A stretch of 64,000 nt of DNA from Aliiroseovarius crassostreae (lineage in GTDB: Bacteria > Pseudomonadota > Alphaproteobacteria > Rhodobacterales > Rhodobacteraceae). The notes under the pieces are model-generated. The model saw only the letters and a program-made list of their open reading frames with translations. It did no database searches and was not told the DNA's origin. The position numbers and the translations under genes are program-made. The DNA is taken from NCBI RefSeq assembly GCF_001307765.1, contig NZ_LKBA01000006.1, positions 648,001-712,000 of the forward strand, in the 5' to 3' direction. Below are positions 27,686-36,148 of this stretch, piece after piece (the stretch's first letter is position 1; every line of letters starts with the position of its first letter).

Positions 27686-28878
27686 CCGACTTCACCATCG
27701 CCTCGTTCAACGTGAAAAACCTGATCGGAGCAGACCAGGAATTCTATCGTTTCCTGTCCTACACCCCGGAAGAATACGCGTGGAAACGGGATTGGATGGC
27801 CGACCAGATGCTGTCTCTGGACGCAGATATCATCGGCTTTCAGGAAGTGTTTGAAAAGGATGCCCTGCTGGATGTGGTGAAAGAGGCCAACAGGCGGGCG
27901 GGCGCGCTGAACGCCGCCACCATCCCGGACCGTTCAAAACGCTATCACCGGAAAGCGATTTTTCGCAGGCTGGAAGTTGATCCCTGGAGCATCGACAATA
28001 TCGCCTTTGCCCCCAACGCAAATGACGGCGCTCCCGGCGCGCGGCGACCGGGGCTTGCGGTGCTGTCGCGGTTCGGTTTTGTCGGCCAGCCAGAAGTCAT
28101 TCAGGATCTGGATACCCCGCTGGAAATCCCGTTTGGGGAGGGTGGCGGGATGTTCCGGCTAACCCGCCTGTCCCGCCCGATCCTTAAGGTGCGGGTCCCT
28201 GTCGGGGAGGGCCAGAACCGGCAGATCCTCACCCTGTTCAACTGCCACCTGAAATCCAAACTGGGTGAGTTTATCCGCCCGGAAGGCGCTGAATTTGCCC
28301 CCGAAGCGGACCTCACCGCCTATGATCCCGTGTCTCGGGCCCTGGGGGCGGCTCGCTCTGCCATGCGCAGAATGGCCGAAGCCTGGGTGCTGCGCAAACT
28401 GGTGGTGGAAGAGATCACAGCCGGTCACCCGGTGGTGGTTCTGGGCGATTCCAACGATGGCGAACACTCGGTCAGCTCTGAAATCATTGCAGGAGAGGTC
28501 CCGTTCAAGAACTACGCCTGGATGCTGCGCCATGATGCAAAGACCGCAAATGACCGCTATTCCCGTGACGAAAGCGCCGCCATCACCGACGCGATCGAGA
28601 AGGTGCGGCTGCATTCGGCGGAAAAGCTCTTTGTGCGAAAATCCCTGCGCGACATGGTCTATACGGCAAGTTTCGGCGGTGTGTTCGAAAGCATCGACCA
28701 GATTTTCCTCAGCCGTGATTTTCACCCGGACAATGGCGATCGGATTGCCGACATGACCTATTTCAGCGTGCTGAACGATCACATCACCGATGGCTCTCAC
28801 CCCGAGGCGCCATATAACAAGCTCGCGTCGGATCACGGTCAGATCATGGCCCATCTTACGCTGAGAGGTGACACATGA
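27682..28878 (+). CDS. Endonuclease/exonuclease/phosphatase-family protein
   Basis: The 398-residue protein has the EEP fold: FTIASFNVKNL at the N-terminus, GFQEVFEKDALLDVV (metal-binding glutamate), VLGDSNDGEHS (catalytic Asp and Asn) and LASDHGQIMAHL (terminal Asp-His). Substrates in the family range from nucleic acids to phospholipids and inositol phosphates. There is no signal peptide. It overlaps both neighbours by four bases. Confidence 0.87.
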   Translation: MTDFTIASFNVKNLIGADQEFYRFLSYTPEEYAWKRDWMADQMLSLDADIIGFQEVFEKDALLDVVKEANRRAGALNAATIPDRSKRYHRKAIFRRLEVDPWSIDNIAFAPNANDGAPGARRPGLAVLSRFGFVGQPEVIQDLDTPLEIPFGEGGGMFRLTRLSRPILKVRVPVGEGQNRQILTLFNCHLKSKLGEFIRPEGAEFAPEADLTAYDPVSRALGAARSAMRRMAEAWVLRKLVVEEITAGHPVVVLGDSNDGEHSVSSEIIAGEVPFKNYAWMLRHDAKTANDRYSRDESAAITDAIEKVRLHSAEKLFVRKSLRDMVYTASFGGVFESIDQIFLSRDFHPDNGDRIADMTYFSVLNDHITDGSHPEAPYNKLASDHGQIMAHLTLRGDT

Positions 28879-29681
28879 TCCTGCCAGGAGAGGCCCCCGT
28901 TCCGCTTTTCACCACCGACACCGGCCCGCGTGAGGCCCCCGCGCTGGTCTTTGCCCATGCGCTCGGGGCGGATCTGACCATGTGGGACGCGTTGTTGTCG
29001 CGGCTTCCAGATGGGCTGCGGGTGATCCGTATGGATATGCGCGGCCATGGGCAAAGCCCCTGCCCGCCCGCGGAACAGGGCGATGCCTACCCGATGGGAG
29101 ATCTGGTCAGGGATGCGGCTGCCACGCTGGATCGGCTGGGGGTGAGGGACTGCACCTTCGTCGGCATCTCGATTGGCGGGATCATCGCGCAGGGGCTGGC
29201 TGCGGAACGCAAGGATCTGGTGCGCGCGCTGGTGCTCTCCAACACCGCAGTCAAGATCGGCACCCCCGCCCTGTGGGATGCCCGCATGGAGGAGGTGCGC
29301 CGGGGCGGGATTGCCGCCGTGATCGGCCAGAACATGCAGCGCTGGTTTGCCAAAAGCACTCATCGAGACCATCCCGAACTTGTGATGCGCGCAGCCGAGG
29401 TGATGCAGGCCACCCCATTGGCGGGCTATCTTGGCTGCATGGGCGCGATTGCCGAAACGGATCTTTATGAAAGCACGGCGCGCCTGACCCTGCCCACCTT
29501 GGTCACAGCGGGCAGCGAAGACGGATCCACCCCCGCCGATCTGGTGCGCGAGCTGGCGGATCTGATCCCCGGCGCAGATTTCAAACTGATCCGCAGATCC
29601 GGGCATATGTCACCCATCGAGCAACCCGAAACCTATGCCAAGGCTCTGGAGGACTTCCTGCATATCACCAAACATATCTGA
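28875..29681 (+). CDS. pcaD: Alpha/beta hydrolase, 3-oxoadipate enol-lactonase-like
   Basis: The 268-residue protein closely follows PcaD: LVFAHALGADLTMWD, RVIRMDMRGHGQS, the nucleophile S99 in GISIGG, and the histidine in RRSGHMSPIEQPE. PcaD hydrolyses 3-oxoadipate enol-lactone in the beta-ketoadipate pathway, but no other pca gene is nearby, so the symbol is tentative. Its start overlaps the EEP gene stop. The remnant of an alcohol dehydrogenase begins about 40 bp after it. Confidence 0.75.
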   Translation: MILPGEAPVPLFTTDTGPREAPALVFAHALGADLTMWDALLSRLPDGLRVIRMDMRGHGQSPCPPAEQGDAYPMGDLVRDAAATLDRLGVRDCTFVGISIGGIIAQGLAAERKDLVRALVLSNTAVKIGTPALWDARMEEVRRGGIAAVIGQNMQRWFAKSTHRDHPELVMRAAEVMQATPLAGYLGCMGAIAETDLYESTARLTLPTLVTAGSEDGSTPADLVRELADLIPGADFKLIRRSGHMSPIEQPETYAKALEDFLHITKHI

Positions 29682-29720
29682 CCCCACACCGATCGTGACA
29701 CCACGTCACGCCCATTTCCC

Positions 29721-30111
29721 TTGCCCCCTGCCTGCCCCTGGAAAGCGGCCTATAAAGTGGCAGGAGGGGGCGCAGACGCGGTGTTTGTCACCGTTGGGGC
29801 CATTCCCGCCTATGACAGCGCCCATCGCTTTCTTGCCCCCGGCGGGCGGATCATCGCGGTGGGCCTGCCGCATTCCGGTGAAAAGGCCCAATATGAACCG
29901 GTGGTGATGGGCGTGCCTGGGCAGGCATTCAGGCCAGCTACATGGGTGACGTCGTGATCTCACGCGATATTCCGTGGATGGTAGAGCTTTACAGGCAGGG
30001 GCGGTTGAAACTCACGAACTGATTTCAGGATGCTGGCCTTTTGAAGAGATCAACGACGCCATCGCAGATACCAGAACCGGGGCCGCGCGGCGCAATGTGA
30101 TCGTGTTCTGA
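29721..30111 (+). pseudogene. Remnant of a zinc-type alcohol dehydrogenase
   Basis: Three consecutive frames give parts of one C-terminal half. First comes GGGADAVFVTVGAIPAYDSA with LAPGGRIIAVGLPHSG; then, after a frameshift near 29925, GIQASYMGDVVISRDIPWMV with ELYRQGRLKL; then, after another near 30020, ELISGCWPFEEINDAIADT ending RNVIVF and TGA at 30109. The N-terminal catalytic domain is missing. It is an NAD(P)-binding half with at least two frameshifts, hence non-functional. Confidence 0.85.
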
Positions 30112-30314
30112 GACGGGGAATCACCCCCTGACACCCCGCCCGGCGCCCCGAATTCGCCCGCACGAAATTTCTCTGCTACACTCCCCTGACCCTCCCCTAA
30201 GGTGAAACTGTCTGTTTCGCCCTATTTCCAGTCGGTTTCCAATCCGACGCGCGGGCAAAAATCGCGCCTGCTATGGGGGAACCCGATACACGAGTTTTGG
30301 AAAGGAAGATGCCC

Positions 30315-31058
30315 ATGCAGATTTACCCGTTGATCGAATTGCTTGAAGGACGGTGTGTCAGCCTCTATCGCGGCCGCACCGAAGAGCCACAGATCTGGCA
30401 TGTCGATCCGGTTAAACGCGCGCAGGAATATGCGGAAGCGGGGGCCGAAGCGATCCAGATCACCGACTTCGACGCCATGTCGGGCGATTACCGCAATGAT
30501 GAAATCATCCGCGAGATCATCCGCACGGTGGGCATCCCGGTACAGGTCGGGGGCGGTTTCAAGACCTTGGAACGGATCGCTGAGTGGATTGACCATGGCG
30601 CGGCGCGCATTATTGTCGGCTCGCTCGCCGTCTATCAGCCGGATATCGTGAAAGAGGCGGCCCGCCTGCACCCGGACCAGATCATTCTGGCCGTGGATGT
30701 CTTTGAAGGCAAAGTTGTCAGCGATGGGTGGAAAAACCAATCCGCCTTTGACGCCTCAAGCTTTCTGGCCCGCTTTCAGGGCGATCCGCTGGCCGCAATC
30801 CTCATCACCGATATCGATGCCGATATCGGGGACGCCGAGGATACGCTTGCCCTGATCACTCAGTTGGCAAGCGAGGCCAATGCGCCCGTGATTGCGCGCG
30901 GCACCATCAACGACATCGACGACGTGTCCCGCCTGCACTATGTGCCGCATGTCGCGGGAACGATCATCGGTCGCGCCCTGTTTGACCGCAGCGTGGACCT
31001 GGCCGAGGCGCTGGCCGTGGCAAAGCCGGAAGCAACCGCCAAGGCAGAGTTCATCTGA
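30315..31058 (+). CDS. HisA-like TIM-barrel protein
   Basis: The 247-residue protein follows HisA: MQIYPLIELLEGRCVSLYRG, TDFDAMSGDYRN, the phosphate loop VQVGGGFKTLERI, GAARIIVGSLAV, the second acidic strand LAVDVFEGKV, and GTIIGRALF. The first catalytic position (Asp in the PAIDL strand of HisA) is Glu here, and no his gene is adjacent, so it may be a paralogue with another role. I chose ATG 30315 (AAGGAAG upstream at 6 bp) over 30309. A terminator follows. Confidence 0.85.
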   Translation: MQIYPLIELLEGRCVSLYRGRTEEPQIWHVDPVKRAQEYAEAGAEAIQITDFDAMSGDYRNDEIIREIIRTVGIPVQVGGGFKTLERIAEWIDHGAARIIVGSLAVYQPDIVKEAARLHPDQIILAVDVFEGKVVSDGWKNQSAFDASSFLARFQGDPLAAILITDIDADIGDAEDTLALITQLASEANAPVIARGTINDIDDVSRLHYVPHVAGTIIGRALFDRSVDLAEALAVAKPEATAKAEFI

Positions 31059-31086
31059 CCGGGGTGTGAGCAATCGGTCCAAGATC

Positions 31087-31115
31087 AACCCGGCATCGAA
31101 AGATGCCGGGTTTTT
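31087..31115 (+). terminator. Terminator of the HisA-like gene
   Basis: AACCCGGCATC, loop GAAA, GATGCCGGGTT, then TTT, an 11-bp perfect stem about 30 bases past the stop. Confidence 0.92.
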
Positions 31116-31167
31116 CATTGTCGAACTTTGTGGTTTTCTGAACAGCAGACGCACGCAGGCGACCCCC

Positions 31168-31418
31168 ATGCTGACCATCGGCACCATGGCCCGGCACCAA
31201 GATGCAGACCATTCGCTATTACGAACAGATCGGCCTGTTGAAAGAACCCGGGCGCAGCGCGGGTGCGAAATCGCATCGCGCGGTTGCAGGCGCTGGAGCA
31301 GGAACTGGCCCGCATGGTCTCGGATTGCGGCCATGGCAGAACCGGGGACTGCCGGGTGATCGAAGTGCTGCGTGACCATTCCGAATGCCTGACCAATCAC
31401 GATGAGATCGGCGCGTGA
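31168..31418 (+). pseudogene. MerR-family regulator remnant
   Basis: The start MLTIGTMAR is followed, after a frameshift near 31197, by TKMQTIRYYEQIGLLKEPGR, the classic MerR winged helix. A deletion and a second shift then lead to RIARLQALEQELARMVSDCG and DCRVIEVLRDH ending at TGA 31416, the usual C-terminal coiled coil and cysteine region. About 40 codons between the two domains are missing. It cannot make a working regulator. Confidence 0.85.
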
Positions 31419-31446
31419 TCCTCTCACATATTGAAGCGCATTGAAG

Positions 31447-31469
31447 AAAGGCCCCGCACCGGGCCTTTC
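31447..31469 (-). terminator. Terminator of the RND gene
   Basis: AAAGGCCC, loop CGCACC, GGGCCTTT lies 20 bases beyond the RND stop codon; on the minus strand it is followed by CTTC. The T-run is weak. Confidence 0.6.
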
Positions 31470-31488
31470 TTGTCGCGTTTATCTGCCG

Positions 31489-34400
31489 TCACCCTGCGGG
31501 CTTCTCCCCGGCAACACGCAGCGCCTCATCCACGCTGCTTTTGTCAAAGGCGCGGGTCCAACGCGCAAGTGAGGCCCAGTCGAAATAGATCGAAATCAGG
31601 GACGGGAACACCAGCACCACCATCACCATCGAGGCCAACAGGCCAAAAGCCACCGAGACCACCAGCGGCACCAGGATCTGCACCTGAGGGCTGCTGTCGA
31701 AAATGATCGGCACCAACCCGGCAAATGTGGTCAGCGTGGACAGAAGAATGGGGCGGAACCGCGCCCGCGCCGCATTCAGCGCCGCCTTCTGATAATCCCC
31801 TTTCTCCAGATGGGTCTGGAAAAAGGTCAGGAACAGGATCGAGTTGTTCACGACAATCCCCGACAACGAGGCAAACCCGATCATCGATGGCATGGCGATG
31901 GCCAGCCCCAACGCCCAATGGGCGAGGATGGACCCAACCAGCGCAAAGGGGATAGCAGGCATGACCACCAGCGGAAGCGCGTAGGACCGGAACTGGAACG
32001 CAAGGATCATATAAACCCCGATCAATCCCAGCCCCATCAGCTTGCCCAGCGAGGACTGGCTTTTGTTCTGCTCTTCCGTGGCCCCGCCGATGCCGATCTC
32101 AATACCCGGATATTTCGCCACCAGCGCAGGGCCAAGCTCATCTGTCACCACTTTGGAAATCTGCGCCGAGGTGACCTTGCTGCCGTCAATCTGGCCGGTC
32201 AGCCGCGCCATTGCCATGCCGTTTTTGCGCGAGATCACCGGATAGCCGCGGGTCATCTTCATCTCGGCCACCGAGGACAGGGCGACCTGCTCGCCACCTG
32301 CCAGCCGGATCGGAAACTGCTCCAGCTCGGACAGGGTCTGCACCGTTTGGGACAATTGGGCCCGGACGGTCAGGTTCGACTGGTTGACACGGAAACTGTC
32401 GGTTTCTGCCCCCTCGAAAGCGGCGCGCAGCTGGTCTGACAGCATCTTCGGCGTCAACCCCACGGCATAGCCATAGGTGGTCAGCGCAAACTGCAATTCC
32501 TGCTGCCCCCCGTAAAGATCCTGATGCGCTTCGATCACATCTTCTCGTTCCAGGAGACGGGCCAGAAGCTCAGACGCGGCGGTTTCCAGCTGGTGCAGGT
32601 CATGGCCTCGCAGCTCAACATCCAGATCCGCCCCGGCCGGACCGCGAACCGATTGCGCAAAACTGCTTTGTACCAGATCCGGCATTGGCCCCGTGGCCCG
32701 CCGCCATGCCTCGACCACGTCATCCGCCGCGACGTTCCGCTGCGAGCTGGGCAGCAGGTCCACCGTCACCGTGGCGGTGTTCGACCCGTTGTTCTTCACC
32801 TCTGAATTGGTGCCATATTCCACCAGCACACGATCCACGAGAGGGGCCTGCCCCTGTGTGTTCGGGCTCAGATCGGCATTCACCCTGATCAGTCCGGCCA
32901 CAAGCTGTTCGACCGTTTGAATGGTGCGCTCACGCGCAATCCCGTCGGTCAGCGCCACCCTGGCAATGATCGTGTCACTTTCGGATGAGGGGAACGGGAT
33001 CACCTTGATCGTGCCTGATACCACAAGACTGAGGGCCAGCATCAAAAGCGCAATCACACTGCCCAGCGTGGCATAGCGCCATTTGGCAAGCCAACCGGCC
33101 ACCGGCAGGACCACCCCTTCCTTGAACCGTTTAAGCATCTGCGCCGCCCGCCGGTTTTCATGACCTTCCGGCCCATCCCCGCCTGCATGGCTCAGGTGAT
33201 GCGGCAGGATCAGGAACCCTTCGATCAGAGACAGGGCCAGCGTGATCAGCAGCACGGTCGGGATGAATTTCAGGATGACACCCAGCCGCCCGGTCATGAA
33301 CATCAACGGCCCAAACACCGCCACCGTGGTCAGGAAGGATGACACGACACCCGGCATCACCTCAACCGTGCCACGCCAGGCAGCCTCGGTCGCACTGGCC
33401 CCTTTCCGCCGCCAATTGTCGATGTTTTCCGCAATCACGATGCTATCATCCATGATCAGCCCCACCGCCATGAGTAGCGCGACAAGCGTGATCATATTGA
33501 TGGTGATCCCGAACACACTCATGATAAACAGGCTGCCCAGAAACGACACCGGAAGGGCGGCGGAAATCCACAGGGCTTCCCGGATCGAGAAAAACAACCA
33601 CATGGTGGTAAAGACCAGCACCAGCCCCATGGCGATATTCTTGACAATCAGTGCCAGGCGCTCATTCAATTCGGTTGTATTGTTGGCAATCACGCTGAGG
33701 GAGAGCGTGTCGGGATAGGTCGCCCGTTCAGCCTCCAGCAGTTTCTCAACCGCGTTGTAAACCCGGATACTGTCATCCTCCTTGGATTTCGAGAAGGTGA
33801 TGATCGCAGCCTGCACCCCGTTGATATAAGAAGAGATATCCGGGTTCTTGTCGCTCAGCGTGACCGTGGCAATATCCCCCAGGCGCACCACGCCCCCCGC
33901 GCTGGTCTGCAACACGATCAGATCTTCCAGCTCGGCCACCGAGCGGCGCACATCCGCATAGCGCAGCGTGATCGACCCGGCCTTCAGCTCCGCATCCCCC
34001 AACGGGCGCGACAGGCTGCGCGATGTGAGCGCACCGGTGATATCGCTGCTCGACAAGCCATGCTGGCGCAGGGTCGCCTCGTCAAACGCGACCTGAAATT
34101 CGCGATCCGTAATCCCGGACACACTGGCCCGGGACACCCCCGGAAGCGCCAGAATACGGTCCGCCAGCCCATCGGTATAATCCGCAAGGGCTGCCCGGGT
34201 CGGCAGACCGGACACCGCAATCATCGCCACCACGTCGGACCGGGCCAGCACCTCGACCGCGGGGGTTTCCACATCTGACGGGAAGGTGGTGATGCCGGAC
34301 ACGGCAGAAAAGATATCATTGAAAAACTGGGTCAGATCGCCGCCTTCCACCAGTTCCGCCGTGGCATTGGCCCGCCCGGCCACAGACAGGCAGGTCAGAT

Positions 34401-34641
34401 CCTCCAACCCTTTGCGTATTTCGATGTTGATAGCTCCTTCGGGTGCAATTTGAAGGGACTTGATTTCAAACCCGTCACCTGAACGGACAAGGGCGACCGG
34501 GAAGGTGCCCGACATATACTCGACGTGTTCGGTCAACTTCTTATAGTTGCGTTTGAGGGTATACGCCTGTTCGCCAAACCAATCTTCCAGATCGTCGAAA
34601 ACCTCGGCGTCCGTCTTTGTTGTCTTACTGCGTTGCTGCAC
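31489..34641 (-). CDS. RND efflux permease, N-terminus replaced (chimeric open frame)
   Basis: From about residue 70 on, the 1050-residue frame is an AcrB-type RND permease. It has porter domains, the membrane block VFTTMWLFFSIREALWISAA ... LLMAVGLIMDDSIVIAENI, and a second half ending with LASMVMVVLVFPSLISIYFD. A normal permease starts with a transmembrane helix and about 100 porter residues, which are absent. Instead the first roughly 65 residues (TDAEVFDDLEDWFGEQAY, EHVEYMSGTFPVALVRSGDG) match no RND sequence I know. The partner membrane-fusion gene is also missing upstream, where reverse-transcriptase remnants lie. Without helix 1 it is probably non-functional. Confidence 0.75.
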   Translation of the reverse strand: MQQRSKTTKTDAEVFDDLEDWFGEQAYTLKRNYKKLTEHVEYMSGTFPVALVRSGDGFEIKSLQIAPEGAINIEIRKGLEDLTCLSVAGRANATAELVEGGDLTQFFNDIFSAVSGITTFPSDVETPAVEVLARSDVVAMIAVSGLPTRAALADYTDGLADRILALPGVSRASVSGITDREFQVAFDEATLRQHGLSSSDITGALTSRSLSRPLGDAELKAGSITLRYADVRRSVAELEDLIVLQTSAGGVVRLGDIATVTLSDKNPDISSYINGVQAAIITFSKSKEDDSIRVYNAVEKLLEAERATYPDTLSLSVIANNTTELNERLALIVKNIAMGLVLVFTTMWLFFSIREALWISAALPVSFLGSLFIMSVFGITINMITLVALLMAVGLIMDDSIVIAENIDNWRRKGASATEAAWRGTVEVMPGVVSSFLTTVAVFGPLMFMTGRLGVILKFIPTVLLITLALSLIEGFLILPHHLSHAGGDGPEGHENRRAAQMLKRFKEGVVLPVAGWLAKWRYATLGSVIALLMLALSLVVSGTIKVIPFPSSESDTIIARVALTDGIARERTIQTVEQLVAGLIRVNADLSPNTQGQAPLVDRVLVEYGTNSEVKNNGSNTATVTVDLLPSSQRNVAADDVVEAWRRATGPMPDLVQSSFAQSVRGPAGADLDVELRGHDLHQLETAASELLARLLEREDVIEAHQDLYGGQQELQFALTTYGYAVGLTPKMLSDQLRAAFEGAETDSFRVNQSNLTVRAQLSQTVQTLSELEQFPIRLAGGEQVALSSVAEMKMTRGYPVISRKNGMAMARLTGQIDGSKVTSAQISKVVTDELGPALVAKYPGIEIGIGGATEEQNKSQSSLGKLMGLGLIGVYMILAFQFRSYALPLVVMPAIPFALVGSILAHWALGLAIAMPSMIGFASLSGIVVNNSILFLTFFQTHLEKGDYQKAALNAARARFRPILLSTLTTFAGLVPIIFDSSPQVQILVPLVVSVAFGLLASMVMVVLVFPSLISIYFDWASLARWTRAFDKSSVDEALRVAGEKPAG

Positions 34642-35579
34642 TCTCCTTGCGCAGCTTTGTCGGGGCCGTCTGAGGGTGTGTAAAGACCAAAACCGAAGTC
34701 GGTAAGAGTTTTCTCCGCATATTCTTTGGCTGCGTTAATGGACGCCAGATCCTCTCCAACCATGAGAATGTCGTCGATGTATCTCACCGCGGTGACACCC
34801 ATGGAGTTTAGCTTCTGGTCCATTTCGTAGAGCAATACGTTTCCGGCAAATGCCGACAGTGACGATCCCTGGGCAACGCCGATACCGCCTTTTGGAAATA
34901 GATGCGTGTAGCCGACAAGCTCGTCTTCATTCCCTAAATGGACCTCAAGTGCCTTCGCGAACAACTTGGCAAACGCTTCGTCCGCAGTTTCGCGACGAAC
35001 GAAATCGACCACCCTGTCCGTCGGAATTTTGGTGAAGAAGGCCCGGATGTCGGATTGGAAGTAGAACCTCGCGCCGTTGTCGATGGCCGACATGATTGTT
35101 TCGATGGCGGGGCGCACGCCACCGTATGGATAAATCAGCCCCCCAACACCATACTCGGAGCAATTAACATCATTAATGCGTCCAAGCCTATTGTCGCGAA
35201 CGGTCTCGAAGCGCGTGTCTGGATTGCGCAGGTGTCACGTGCGTGTCGCGGCTGTAATACTTGTAGAATAGCCCTCTGAACTACCCGGTTTTGGATTGTT
35301 GAGTTGGATTGTTGAGATTGCTATGGGGCGTGGGTCCTTGCCTGCCAAAAGGCGTTTACGCTTGTCCTTTAAGACGCCTTCAACAGGGTCAAAGGAAAGC
35401 TTGTCTTTGCGTAGATGAGCGATAATGCGCTTAAGGTGGCGCTGGTGCGCATGCTCGAACTCAGAGGCTTTACCCCGAATATCAGGATTTCCAGAGGTTA
35501 AAGCACTCCGCTTCACGTGTCGCCAGGCTGAAAAGATATTCTGTTCGCTTCTAACTTCTTCAAATAATGTCTTCGTCAT
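34642..35579 (-). pseudogene. Decayed reverse transcriptase
   Basis: In pieces on one strand one reads MTKTLFEEVRSEQNIFSAWR, DKRKRLLAGKDPRPIAISTIQ, VVQRAILQVLQPR, NRLGRINDVNCSEYGVGGLI with YPYGGVRPAIETI, ARFYFQSDIRAFFTKIPT, GGIGVAQGSSLSAFAGN and VRYIDDILMVGE. These are the ordered reverse-transcriptase motifs, including the catalytic YIDD. A 13-bp tandem duplication near 35,305 breaks the frame after STIQ, a second shift lies near 35,240, and the C-terminal end is lost at the RND junction. The type (retron-like, defence-associated, or other) cannot be fixed by eye. Confidence 0.85.
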
Positions 35580-35719
35580 ATTCTTCGCTCGGGTCCTCCG
35601 CTCATACAATCCCGACCGTTGACGGACACCTCAGCGGCAACAGCCACCTTGGCGAGGTCTCCGTGGCGCTCGATCCGCATGGACAGGTCCAGCTTCACGT
35701 CGGACGCCATGGGGACCAT
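35576..35719 (-). CDS. Small open frame overlapping the reverse-transcriptase start
   Basis: A 47-codon frame (MVPMASDVKLDLSMRIERHG through NGRDCMSGGPERRI) ends in a TGA that overlaps the ATG of the reverse-transcriptase frame by four bases, which suggests it was the end of a coupled upstream gene. The frame is closed by TAG 11 codons before the first ATG of its cluster, so it is probably a truncated tail. I do not recognise it. Confidence 0.4.
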   Translation of the reverse strand: MVPMASDVKLDLSMRIERHGDLAKVAVAAEVSVNGRDCMSGGPERRI

Positions 35720-36071
35720 GGACATACCAGATATAGTGGTGACTTGACGTAGCTACTTCAAGAGAAGCTCGGAACTAATAGTTCGAAAAGATTATGGGAG
35801 TGGCCGACTGACGGCGTTGAAGGGCGGTGGAACCCTGGTGGACACGAATGGGCTGATCCCAGCAAAACGACGTCCCTTTTCAATACTGCCGAAAACCAAC
35901 CTTCTTGAATACGAGCTCGTTCGGTATCCGCAATTGGTCTATTCATCCACAGCCTGCGTTCCACCTCAACAAGAATCCAGTCTACGAAGCAGATGGGCTG
36001 CGATACACATTTGATATCTCTTAGCACCCAGAAAGTTTTAGCTTTGAGGCTGATAGGCTGTGGAAAAGGTG
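35720..36071. other. AT-rich region with scraps of coding sequence
   Basis: There is no intact gene. Plus-strand fragments in different frames look protein-like: LWEWPTDGVEGRWNPGGHEW around 35,795-35,855, and a piece ending FHLNKNPVYEADGLRYTF at about 36,020. They read as a frameshifted gene facing the tRNA. I cannot name a family. Confidence 0.35.
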
Positions 36072-36148
36072 TGGCGACCCCGGAAGAACTCGAATCCTCA
36101 ACCTGCTGATTAGAAGTCAGCTGCTCTATCCAGTTGAGCTACGGGGCC
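36072..36148 (-). tRNA. tRNA-Arg (anticodon TCT)
   Basis: On the minus strand the gene runs from GGCCCCGTAGCTC through the D arm, the anticodon loop CTTCTAA (TCT) and the T arm (TTCGAGT loop) to CGGGGTCGCCA. The acceptor pairs over 7 bp with one G-U, the discriminator is G, and CCA is encoded. Total 77 nt. It borders the decayed reverse-transcriptase patch, a usual integration target. Confidence 0.96.

Noticed and set aside
34642-36071. Diversity-generating retroelement (template/variable repeat pair)
   Set aside because: I searched the region around the RT for two related 100-150-bp stretches differing at adenines and saw none; no lectin-like target is recognisable.
35580-36071. Retron msr-msd RNA upstream of the reverse transcriptase
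   Set aside because: No pair of long inverted repeats flanking a stem-loop region could be found, and the DNA there looks like decayed coding sequence.
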